Part shown: positions 17,663 through 24,736 of the stretch, in pieces
Layout: every line of letters starts with the position of its first letter
Numbering within the stretch: position 1 is the stretch's first letter
From: Chara braunii
Lineage: Eukaryota; Streptophyta; Charophyceae; Charales; Characeae
Direction: 5' to 3'
NCBI GenBank assembly: GCA_003427395.1
Contig: BFEA01000180.1
Span: forward strand, 1,298,513-1,323,248
DNA: 24,736 nt
Translations under genes and position numbers: made by a program
The notes under the pieces: generated by a model
Databases searched by the model: none
What the model saw: the letters and a program-made list of their open reading frames with translations, nothing else
Told to the model about the DNA's origin: nothing

Positions 17663-19104
17663 GATCCTATCTATAGCGACCTTCTTGAGAGAGTAAAGGA
17701 GGCCCCAGAGACTGAACCACATTGCCGCACTACAGAGGGTTTGTTATTTGAGAAGACTGATGTAGTAGACCGCTTGTGCGTCCCCAACAATGAAGAAATT
17801 TGTAGCCTGATCTTAGGGGAATGTCAAGATACAGAGGGACACTTCGGTTGGCAAAAGACTCTAGCCAATCTGATGCACGCGTATACTTGGCCAGGGATGA
17901 AGGCCGACTGCATAGAGTACATCCGCAGTTGTAAGGTCTGCCAAAGGAATAAGACTACTACGCGTGCCCCTGTAGGTCTTCTCAGACCCCTGCCTATTCC
18001 TGACCAGCCCGGGGATTCAGTGTCCATTGATTTCATGGACACCGGCGTCAAGAGTGGGCATAGTAAGAGCCAAGTCATGGTCATAGTAGATAGATTTAGC
18101 AAGTATGCAGTTTTGTTTCGTTGCCTGTGGAGGCACGCACAGAGTTAGTACTTCAGAAGTTCTTTGATCATTGGGTCAGTGAACAAGGGATTCCGCTGTC
18201 TATAGTTAGCGATAGAGACACCCGGTTCACTAGTCAGAACTGGCAGGAGTTCATGAGAGTATATGGCTCCAAGTTGTTGATGTCATCTTGCCCTCATCTA
18301 GAGACTTACGGTCAGACTGAGCAAATGAATAAGCTCCTACAGCAAGTTCTGAGAATGTACATTAGACCTGATCAGACTAACTAGGATGAGATGCTCCCAA
18401 AGGTAGCCAGTGCCAGTGTGCACCTGTCCACGTGTCGCACTCCCAACGAGTTACACAAGTCCTTTAGACCACGTAGACCGTTTGAAGGAGTTAACGGGGA
18501 TCAGATTCATAGGCCATTGCCCGGTACTAGGGAGTTTGCGTTACAACACGAGGAGTTAGCTACCGTTGTAGAGAACCTCAGGAAGGCCCAACATAGGATG
18601 ATAGAGCAAGCCAATAAGCATCGTCGCCCGTCACAGTTTCAAGTTGGCGACTTAGTCTGGGTTAAGTCTAAGGAATTTGCTCCTGAGGAGAATATCTCGC
18701 AAAAGCTATTGCCCGCGTATAGAGGACCGTGGCCAGTTCTAGAAGTTAAAGGCGGAGAGGATGGGCCGTCCTATACAGTAGAGATTCCAACACACCTCCA
18801 CACCTACCCCGTATTTCATGCATCAAAGTTATTGTCGTGTGTCACAAGTCAACAGTTTCCCTCCAAAAGGTCCATGATCCCTCCGGATATGGATGGAAGA
18901 TACGACATTGACGGCATTGTAGGTGAAGATATATTCAGGACAGGAGGTAGAGGTCGTCCTCAGAAACAGTACAAGGTTCGATTCACATATCAGGAACCGG
19001 AAGACGACCACTGGTTTACTAGAACTGAACTTCTAGAAACAGCTCCCGACATAGTCAGGGCCTACGAAAGAGATAGGAAAGGTAAAGGTCCTGCCTTGGA
19101 CTGA
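17663..19104 (+). pseudogene. pol: Integrase with C-terminal chromodomain (broken)
   Basis: The zinc-binding domain is near 17819-17945 (GHFGWQKT..C-x2-C); its first His is replaced by Gln (CQDTEGHFG). The catalytic core keeps DFMD, SDRDTRFTS and QTE, the D-D-E triad, but the HPQTDGQTE-type motif is altered to HLETYGQTE. A missing base near 18115-18125 shifts the frame, and TAG at 18382-18384 stands where Trp is usual (TNWDE). The last frame (to TGA 19104) has the SH3-like DLVWVK..GPWPVLEV segment and, at about 18898-19074, a chromodomain-like region (YDIDGIVGED..QYKVRF..DDHWF). Chromodomains direct chromovirus integration to heterochromatin marks. Confidence 0.9.
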
Positions 19105-19129
19105 GATATTCTCGGAGGACCTCGAATTT

Positions 19130-19142
19130 AGGCCGGTGGGAG
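19130..19142 (+). other. Polypurine-tract-like sequence
   Basis: AGGCCGGTGGGAG lies immediately before the TG start of the 3' LTR, the place where the plus-strand DNA primer is cut. It is imperfect (two C and one T). Confidence 0.5.
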
Positions 19143-19204
19143 TGAAACGGTTTTCACCTTCGCAGAGGCAGATTCAGATCCCGGGGTTTGATCCCCAAAC
19201 CTTA
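19143..19204 (+). repeat. First 62 bp of the 3' LTR of the outer element
   Basis: Matches 2079-2140 with three substitutions. Similarity stops abruptly after CCTTA, exactly where a new TG..CA element appears to begin, so the remainder of this LTR is displaced to the right beyond the window. Confidence 0.85.
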
Positions 19205-19976
19205 TGTGGCATTCTGAGCCACACGGGGACGACGGTTCAGATGAGGCCCAAATGGGCCTGGACCATGACCGTTCAGGCAAGCCCAGGCCAAACGGCCACA
19301 AGGCCGGTACCGATCCGGCCTAGGACCTACCGGCGGCGCTGCAGAGGCTGCCACAGTTTGGGCGCCAACCAGTTTTGAAACTGGACCGTTGATCTAGATC
19401 AACGGTCCAGGCCGGTAGGTACCGACGGGTAGGAGGCCGGCCCAACACTACAAAAGGTTGGGTACCAGCCTCCGTAGGTTAGAGTTAGTATGAAGGATGG
19501 TCACGAGCTCTGATAACATTTGGAGCAGCGATATTGGGACTACGAGTTGAGGACTATTTGGGGACCTGATTTCATCTTCCTTCTGGAGATGTACTTGACA
19601 TTGTGAGATCAATATCTGGGATATTGTGAGACTTGGCATTCGCGACATTTCGGATTTTCGTCACTTCAGACAATTCAAGATACGATCTTTGGAAACATTG
19701 AGTTGACGTCATCTTCCCTCTCCTCCTCCTTCGTCTCTCTCCTCTCTCCCTTCGTCCGTGGATGATCTCAGTCCCTGGCCTTTGGTCTCTGTCTGAGGCC
19801 AGGGCATTCACACCCCTAATGAATGTTTGAGAGTGTTCGATTGCAGTCCGAGTAAGGTCCGAGTCAGTCCAAGGTATCTCAAGTCTTCCACTTGCATTTT
19901 GTATTAACTCTGTATTATCTGGTCGGTTCTGGGAATCTGCGCCATACTTATGATTGTGTTTCATGAGTATGCAACA
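19205..19976 (+). repeat. 5' LTR of the inserted element
   Basis: About 772 bp from TGTGGC to GCAACA; these ends are inverted repeats of each other at five of six positions. It contains a hairpin at the left edge (TGTGGC..GCCACA), a 30-bp palindrome (19381-19410), and CT-rich sequence at 19695-19760. No clear TATA box is visible. The right end is inferred from the primer site. Confidence 0.6.
19325..19420. repeat. 30-bp perfect palindrome nested in a 10-bp inverted repeat
   Basis: CTGGACCGTTGATCT (19381-19395) is followed directly by its exact reverse complement (19396-19410). The outer pair is ACCTACCGGC (19325-19334) and GCCGGTAGGT (19411-19420). A further CCAGTTT-TG-AAACTGG at 19369-19384 overlaps the left end of the palindrome, so alternative foldings compete. 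Confidence 0.95.
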
Positions 19977-19979
19977 GTT

Positions 19980-19991
19980 TGGTATCGGAGC
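19980..19991 (+). other. Primer binding site of the inserted element
   Basis: TGGTATCGGAGC, identical to the site at 3041-3052, three bases after the CA end of the LTR. Confidence 0.75.
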
Positions 19992-20029
19992 AGACCAGCA
20001 TTGGATGACTCACCATAATTGATTGATTG

Positions 20030-20700
20030 ATTGATTATCTACACCTGCACTCTGTTATCTTTAAATCGCAAGTTGCAATTTTTTTTTCTTCTTTTCTCGT
20101 ACTTTCATAGTAATTAGGTCGTCAAAATTATAATTTTAGGTTTGCGACCTTTTCTCCATATTGCGCAATTAGGCAATCGTTAATTACGAGCAACCTAATT
20201 AGCGCTAATTAGGGTTACTGCTAACCTAATCTAAACGACCTATCTAACCTATGCGAAGTTAGTGCCAGCCAGGCACCGTGCCAATCAAGGCAGATTGGGC
20301 CTGAGCACGGCCATATGCAAACTGCAACTTTTTTTTGCGTTTGAAAGGTTGAATCTTTTCAACAAATTGTGTATCTTCCTGCCACCATTCATCTTCTACT
20401 TAATGAATGACCTCGTGCTGATGCTAAATTCTTCCGATGAAAATTTCATGAAATTATTGAAATTATGTTTAAATGTTTAAACTTGCTTAAACTTTATTCA
20501 TTGTTATTTGCACAAATTTAAATATTATTTAATTAAAGATTTAATTTTTGCGAAATTAATTATTGCAATTTTAAATATTCTTTAATTAAAGATTAAATCG
20601 TTTGCCCAAATTAAACTTTATCAATCCGTATTTTTCGATTAAATTTTATTTAATTTCTCGAAATTCGAAAATTCGTCGGGAGGGGATTTTTTTTCTTTGA
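20030..20700. other. AT-rich tract with palindromes
   Basis: No gene. Homopolymer runs of A and T, a GATT tetranucleotide run near 20020, and two related AT-rich blocks (TTTAATTAAAGATT at about 20528 and 20581). Perfect palindromes: AAAATTATAATTTT (20124-20137), flanked by AGGTCG/CGACCT, and a 20-bp one centred at 20203/20204 (CCTAATTAGC and its complement). It may act as a matrix-attachment or nucleosome-poor segment; that is a guess. Confidence 0.55.
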
Positions 20701-21072
20701 TTAGTGTCAGACTTCGAGGTCAGGGGAGAAAGGGATTGTCTGTGCATTGTTTACCTCTCTGCTCTCTCCATCCCACCCTACCTTCTCTCTTCTCCTCTCG
20801 GTATACGGTGTCGGGACCGGTGGGTCGCAAACGACTTCTCATCACTCAAGAGCTTGTATAGAGCAAATTTGTGCACGACAGAGAAATCGGGAATAAGGAG
20901 GAACGGCAAGAGAAAAGAGCAAAGGACTAAGTTGGCGAGAGCAACGGCGCCCCGGGTTGGGAACCGCAGGAAAGAGCTAGCAGCGGCAGGAAAACGGGCG
21001 CGGAGGCTCGGGCGTGGAAAGGCGCAGCCTGAGGACAGACGGGGCACTAGATTTCAATACAACAGAGGTCAA
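20701..21072. other. Unassigned stretch with an Arg/Lys-rich frame
   Basis: The frame at 20704-21093 (129 aa) is basic in its second half (KRKEQRTKLARATAPRVG) but has no recognised domain and runs into the 26-bp minisatellite. I do not call it a gene. Confidence 0.35.
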
Positions 21073-21073
21073 G

Positions 21074-21281
21074 GGGACCGCCGACGGGACTAAGTGTCAG
21101 GGACCGCCTACGGAACTAAGTGTCGGGGACCGTCGACGGGACTAAGTGTCGGGGACCGCCGACGGGATTAAGTGTCGGGGACCGCCGACGGGACTAAGTG
21201 TTGGGGACCGCCGACGGCAGTAAGTGTCGGGGACCACCGACGAGACTAGGTGTCGGGGACCACCGGCGGGCCAAAAGTCGG
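21074..21281. repeat. 26-bp minisatellite, eight copies
   Basis: GGGACC starts at 21074, 21100, 21126, 21152, 21178, 21204, 21230 and 21256, an exact 26-bp period. The unit holds GACCGCCGACGGGACTAAGT; the last two copies are the most diverged. Each unit has a CCG.CGACGG near-palindrome, perfect in the third copy. Confidence 0.95.
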
Positions 21282-21397
21282 CAGTCCACGGCGGAACAAA
21301 TAGCAAGGACCAATGTGGGACAAGTGGCAGGGACTTGTGACGTCCCAAGAGAAAAATAAAGAGCGATGTGAGGAGCAAATAATTAAAGCAAGGCGTA

Positions 21398-21422
21398 CCG
21401 TCAAGATCGAGGATCTTGACGG
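21398..21422. repeat. Perfect 11-bp hairpin with GAG loop
   Basis: CCGTCAAGATC, loop GAG, GATCTTGACGG. Related hairpins with different stems lie at 22682-22708 (also a GAG loop) and 22988-23016. Confidence 0.95.
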
Positions 21423-21683
21423 CCAAAAATATTAGCTCCGCTAGTATGGGCACTAGTGGGAGCAAACGGGGAGGCTGAAAGGAAAAAGAAAAGTGAAGGA
21501 ACTTGAAGTGGGAGGCATGGGAGCAATCCGAAAAATCTTGGATCAGCCCCCTCAAGAAAATTGAATTAAGAAAGAGCCCATGGGAAAATAAGGCCTCCCG
21601 GGGTAAATCGGAGTGAGGGAGGCCACTGCGGGAGAGGAATGGGAATAAAAGGAGGCTCCCGTGGGCCTGAGAATGCCAAAATT

Positions 21684-21707
21684 GCAGTCCGGGCTGCAAC
21701 GGACTGC
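21684..21707. repeat. Hairpin GCAGTCCG-N8-CGGACTGC
   Basis: A perfect 8-bp stem. Sister hairpins with an 8-base loop and shorter or wobble stems are at 22403-22420 and 22562-22585. Confidence 0.85.
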
Positions 21708-21786
21708 ACCATGAGGAGAGGAAGGGCCAAAACTAAGAAGGAGGGCCTAGAAAAGGGCCGTAACGGTTAGTTGACACTTGGCATGC

Positions 21787-22087
21787 AAAAAGAAAAAGAA
21801 AAGAAAAAGAAAAATGAGGGAGAATAAGACAATATGTGTGAGAGGGAGTGAGTGAGTTGGCCGTCAGTTGGGACTGTAGCAAGTAGGGATTGGCAGGTCC
21901 CTACTGTCCACAAATGGAGGGTAAAGAAAAAGAAAAGAAAAAGAAAAATGAGGGAGAATAAGACAATATGTGTGAGAGGGAGTGAGTGAGTTGGCCGTCA
22001 GTTGGGACTGTAGCAAGTAGGGATTGGCAGGTCCCTACTGTCCACAAATGGAGGGTAAAGAAAAAGAAAAGAAAAAGAAAAAGAAAG
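21787..22087. repeat. 134-bp tandem duplication plus a partial third copy
   Basis: Matching points at 21814/21948 and 21921/22055 give a 134-bp period. The two full copies appear identical, so the duplication is recent. Each starts with a (AAAAG)n-like purine run and ends near CAAATGGAGGGTAA; the third copy contains only the purine run. Confidence 0.95.
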
Positions 22088-22276
22088 AGAGAGGAAAAGA
22101 CAAAAGGGCATTAACAGCCAAAAACGGCCACTTGGGGAGGTGCATTCGTGACCAAATTCATCCTGGAATATGGTGGTTGCAAAGGACCCTGATTTTCTTT
22201 GATTTTTGTAGAGGAAATGAAAGAAAATCAAGGCCCCATGCAACCGAAAAATAACGGATTACATAGGGGAGGAGGG

Positions 22277-22491
22277 ACACATGTTTTGGATACATCCGGA
22301 GCCAAAACCAAGTCCGGATGCATCCGGGAGTTGGCTGTTTTCTTTTTTTCAAGTAGGGGCTAGTTGTGGGGCATTGGGGCTGGGAAATTGGCCCCCTTTG
22401 CCGTCCGAGCTGCAACGGACTGCATGCAGGAAGGGAAACACATATTCTAAATGCATCCCGAGTCAATATTGAGTCTGGATGCACTTGGGAG
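22277..22491. repeat. Two diverged direct copies (22277-22331, 22438-22491)
   Basis: ACACAT.TT.T..AT.CATCC.GAG.CAA opens both. In the first, CATCCGGA (22293-22300) pairs with TCCGGATG (22313-22320); in the second the corresponding pair is GCATCC/GGATGC with a CAATATTG palindrome in the loop. Confidence 0.75.
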
Positions 22492-22987
22492 TCTAGCGCT
22501 TCATTTCTCTCTAGTATGGGGCAAGTTGTAGGGCTGTGGGACTAGGGGAAGGAGCAAGGATGCGGTCCGAAAAATAACGGACTGCGTAAGGATGCCTAGA
22601 CTAAAGGAAAATGAGCCACGACAAGTCTGGAGGGCTAGAAAAAGGTGATTTCGGCATGAAGTAAATGGGGACGGTAAGCGGCGGTCGCAAGATGAGATCT
22701 TGCGGCCGAGAAACAAATTCGGCACATGAGAAGCACCTAAGGGAGGAGTGTTGGAACTCCCAACGGCAAGGGGGTCCCAACAAAAAAAAAAAATGGGACG
22801 CCATCCGGGATGCTGTCGGGGACCGAGTGGGCCTAAATAATAAAAATCGAAAATGGGACATGCGTCGGCGGGACTGTCGGCGGGACAAGAAAACGGTATT
22901 ACTACAAGGGAAGTGGCGGGGAGTTGGGTTGTCCCGAGGAAGCCGTGAGCCAAGTGCTGGAAAATAAATGATGATGCGAGCGAATGG

Positions 22988-23506
22988 CAGCGTCGAGATT
23001 GGGGATCTAGACGCTGGAAAATATTGGCACCACTAGTGCAAGCACTAGAGGGGGCGATTGGGAGAGCCACGGGAGGAAGGCAAGGAAAAATAATAGTGGT
23101 AGGGGGCCTGCCCAGCAGTCCGAGATATCTCGAATCAGCTAGGCATGCGAAAATAGAGCCTCAAGGGGCTCTACATGAAAAAATGATTGTCTGGAAAAAA
23201 TCGGAGCAAGGGGGCTCAAAATCAGAGTTAACGGGAGCAAAAGGAAGCCCCTAGTAGCATAGGGGTGCCATTACTGCAATCCGTGATATAACGGCCTAGT
23301 AGCTGTTGAGAATCTGGTCTTGAATGGGGTTCTAGAGACTAGGAAGGAGGGTGCACAACTGTTTGACACTTGTCACAACTGAAATAAAAGGGAAAGAGAG
23401 AAAAATGGGAGAAATTGGAGGGAGAATGAGACAAGAGGGGAGAAATGAGTGGAGGGAAATGTGCCGGCCTGTTGGGACTGCCGCAATAGGGATTGACAGG
23501 TCCCTA
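22988..23506. repeat. Repeat unit B (diverged partner at 21398-21905)
   Basis: Begins with CAGCGTC (22988-22994) / GACGCTG (23010-23016), a different stem from unit A at the same position, and ends with AGGGATTGACAGGTCCCTAC. A partial third unit seems to start at 22682. Confidence 0.7.
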
Positions 23507-24250
23507 CGATGACCTCATCCCTCCTAGATTCAAGGAGGGCATTCCGGATTGCAGAGATATGACCCTTGGGGCATTATCTCTACAAAATCTAAATTAAAAG
23601 AGAGAAAATAAGGAAAAATGCAGAAATGAGTTGGTCGGTTTTCTTTTGGACCATGGATCTGAGATCAAATCTCATGGTGGAGAGGATCTAGCCGTTTTTT
23701 GTGGGCCAGCACAAAACGGCTAGCTCCAGAATGAGGTGGCAGCCCAAAATGGAAAGAAATAAAAGAGAGAAGAGGACAAAACTGTGCATTTGGCCCAAAA
23801 AGAGAACCAGATGCATCAGAAATTGGGAATGTGGACTTTGGGGCCCAAAATTGAGGCAAGGGCTACCATGGGGTAACCCGGAATATTGTGTGCCTTGGAT
23901 CTCAGCCAGATCCAAGGCTGAAGTTGCACCGCCACTTGGAAAAATGCAACGGCCTACTCAAGAAGATGCCAAGATCAGAAAAATCAAGGAAGGAGGCCTC
24001 TAGGCCTTGAATTTCAAGTAAGGCTGCCCTTTGGGCATGGGGACCCTATGAAACAACATTTTTGAAACTGAAAAGAGGCCAAGGGAGGCCAAAGGGTGGT
24101 CCGAGTTGGTACCAGCCACTCGGACTGCATGTACCTCGCCAAAATAAGGCCCGGATACCCCTGGGAGGGCCTAGTGGTGAAAAATTGCCTTGGGGGTACC
24201 TCGGTTCACTTTGAGGCACATAGGGTAGCCCATGGGCTGGGCGGTGCACT
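23507..24250. other. Non-coding stretch with strong hairpins
   Basis: No gene. Stem-loops at 23553-23581 (AGAGATA/TATCTCT), 23689-23722 (TAGCCGTTTT/AAAACGGCTA with an inner GTG/CAC), 23893-23917 (CCTTGGATCT/AGATCCAAGG) and 24099-24125 (GTCCGAGT/ACTCGGAC, loop containing TGGTACCA). Confidence 0.7.
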
Positions 24251-24260
24251 TGTTTCAGCC

Positions 24261-24267
24261 TATATAA
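24261..24267 (+). promoter_or_regulatory. TATA-like box
   Basis: TATATAA preceded by CAGCC and followed by a GC-balanced then purine-rich stretch with CTATAGC and CCATAGC motifs (24458, 24622), much like the downstream part of the LTR at 2597-3039. The right edge may therefore be another LTR. Confidence 0.45.
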
Positions 24268-24700
24268 GCTGGAAGTTCAGTCCGCCACTCTCACATTTGC
24301 ATGAGGAGAGCCTATGCTGCCCAAATGAGCCCGTGAGACAGCTCTAGTCACTTGGGAGTGAGAGGAGGGAAACCTCTGCCAGTTTGGAGTCTAGAGATGG
24401 TAATGAGCTCGAGGAGAAGGCCCTAGAGGCTAGTGGTAGTGGAAGAAGGTGATCCGCTATAGCCCCCAGGCTGTGCGTGAGAGAGAGAGGCTAGAGGGGG
24501 TCCGGTTAGCCCTCCTAGAGGGGAGGACTCCATAGTCGAAGAAAGNGGGGCTTGCCACAGCCCGGGTAGAAGGAGGAAGAAAGGATAGAGGAGGAGGAGA
24601 GGAGCTTGGGGAAGGTGGGAGCCATAGCCAGGAAGTGAGCATCAAGGTTGAGACCCGACCTGCAAGCCACCAGTAGAGGTGAGTGGAAGGAAGAAGCTTA

Positions 24701-24736
24701 TTCTTCTTCTTCTTCTTCTTCTTCTTCTTCTTCTTC
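24701..24736. repeat. (TTC)n microsatellite at the window edge
   Basis: Twelve TTC units to the last base; the true length is unknown. Confidence 0.95.

Larger units (their letters stand above)
2079..19204 (+). mobile_element. Outer Ty3/gypsy chromovirus, degenerate and twice interrupted
   Basis: The order LTR, tRNA-type primer binding site, gag with a zinc knuckle, protease, RT, RNase H, integrase, chromodomain, purine-rich tract, LTR is that of a Ty3/gypsy chromovirus on the + strand. The 3' LTR start (19143-19204) matches the 5' LTR start (2079-2140) at 59 of 62 bases. Two insertions break it: 5056-14212 inside gag, and 19205 onward inside the 3' LTR. Without the first insertion the visible part is about 8 kb, a normal size. 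Six in-frame stops and five frame changes show that it is not functional. If 2079 is the true left end, the target duplication would be GAATG (2074-2078); its partner is outside the window. Confidence 0.9.
21398..21905. repeat. Repeat unit A (diverged partner at 22988-23506)
   Basis: Landmarks in order and nearly equal offsets in both units: a hairpin, ATATT.G..CC.CTAGT, CACTAG.GGG, GCA(A/G)TCCGA, GC(A/G)(A/G)TCCG..CGG, TTGACACTTG, GGGA.AAT.. purine tract, and AGGGATTG(G/A)CAGGTCCCTAC. Overall identity is moderate at best. Confidence 0.7.
19205..24736 (+). mobile_element. Inserted LTR element, left part only
   Basis: It starts TGTGGC at the point where the outer LTR is cut. The TG..CA segment 19205-19976 followed by a primer binding site identifies it as an LTR retroelement on the + strand. 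More than 4.7 kb after the primer site contain no gag or pol, so it is either a large non-autonomous element, one with a very long leader, or itself interrupted. The probable left target duplication is CCTTA (19200-19204); the right copy is outside the window. Confidence 0.65.

Noticed and set aside
2079-19976. 2079-3039 and 19143-19976 as the two LTRs of one element
   Set aside because: They share only the first 62 bp; the rest is unrelated, which fits an insertion at 19205 better.

Overview
The window is a pile of nested, mostly degraded transposable elements from a streptophyte (green plant or alga) nuclear genome. There are no bacterial-type operons, the DNA is rich in microsatellites and inverted repeats, and the only real coding sequence is a Ty3/gypsy chromovirus gag-pol. 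The gag N-terminus starting MVDTRTGKS and the overall style resemble charophyte elements (for example Chara), but that attribution is recollection, not a search result. Single N bases at 71, 187 and 24546 mark a draft assembly.

Layout. 1-2078: non-coding flank with small repeats. 2079-19204: an outer Ty3/gypsy chromovirus on the + strand, with a 5' LTR (2079-3039), a primer binding site (3041-3052), a long leader with a nine-copy GTTGACC array, the 5' part of gag (4376-5055), the 3' part of gag (14213-15471), then protease, RT, RNase H, integrase and chromodomain (to 19104), and the first 62 bp of the 3' LTR (19143-19204). All of it is broken by frameshifts and stop codons.

5056-14212: a 9.16-kb insertion that splits the outer gag. 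It begins TGTCG, ends CGACA, and is flanked by GCGT(T) on both sides. Removing it with one GCGT(T) copy rejoins the gag frame exactly (ALR then SIRLGF). It has no convincing protein gene and is packed with hairpins. Its centre holds 17 copies of a stem-loop (9959-11210) with an almost invariant TAAGTT loop and outer arms that change sequence but mostly keep pairing. I consider this the most unusual object in the window.

19205-24736: a second inserted LTR element, sitting 62 bp inside the outer 3' LTR and running off the right edge. It has a proposed 773-bp LTR (19205-19976) and its own primer binding site (19980-19991). Its visible interior has no recognisable genes and holds an AT-rich tract, a 26-bp minisatellite, a 134-bp tandem duplication and two diverged 0.5-kb repeats with hairpins that keep pairing while changing sequence.

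How the parts work together: the outer element once encoded a complete copy-and-paste machinery, but it is now dead. All six stop codons and the lost RNase H aspartate fit C-to-T changes in CHG context, as expected for a methylated, silenced plant transposon. The two insertions lack visible enzymes and would depend on proteins supplied elsewhere, unless the hidden part of the right-hand element encodes them.
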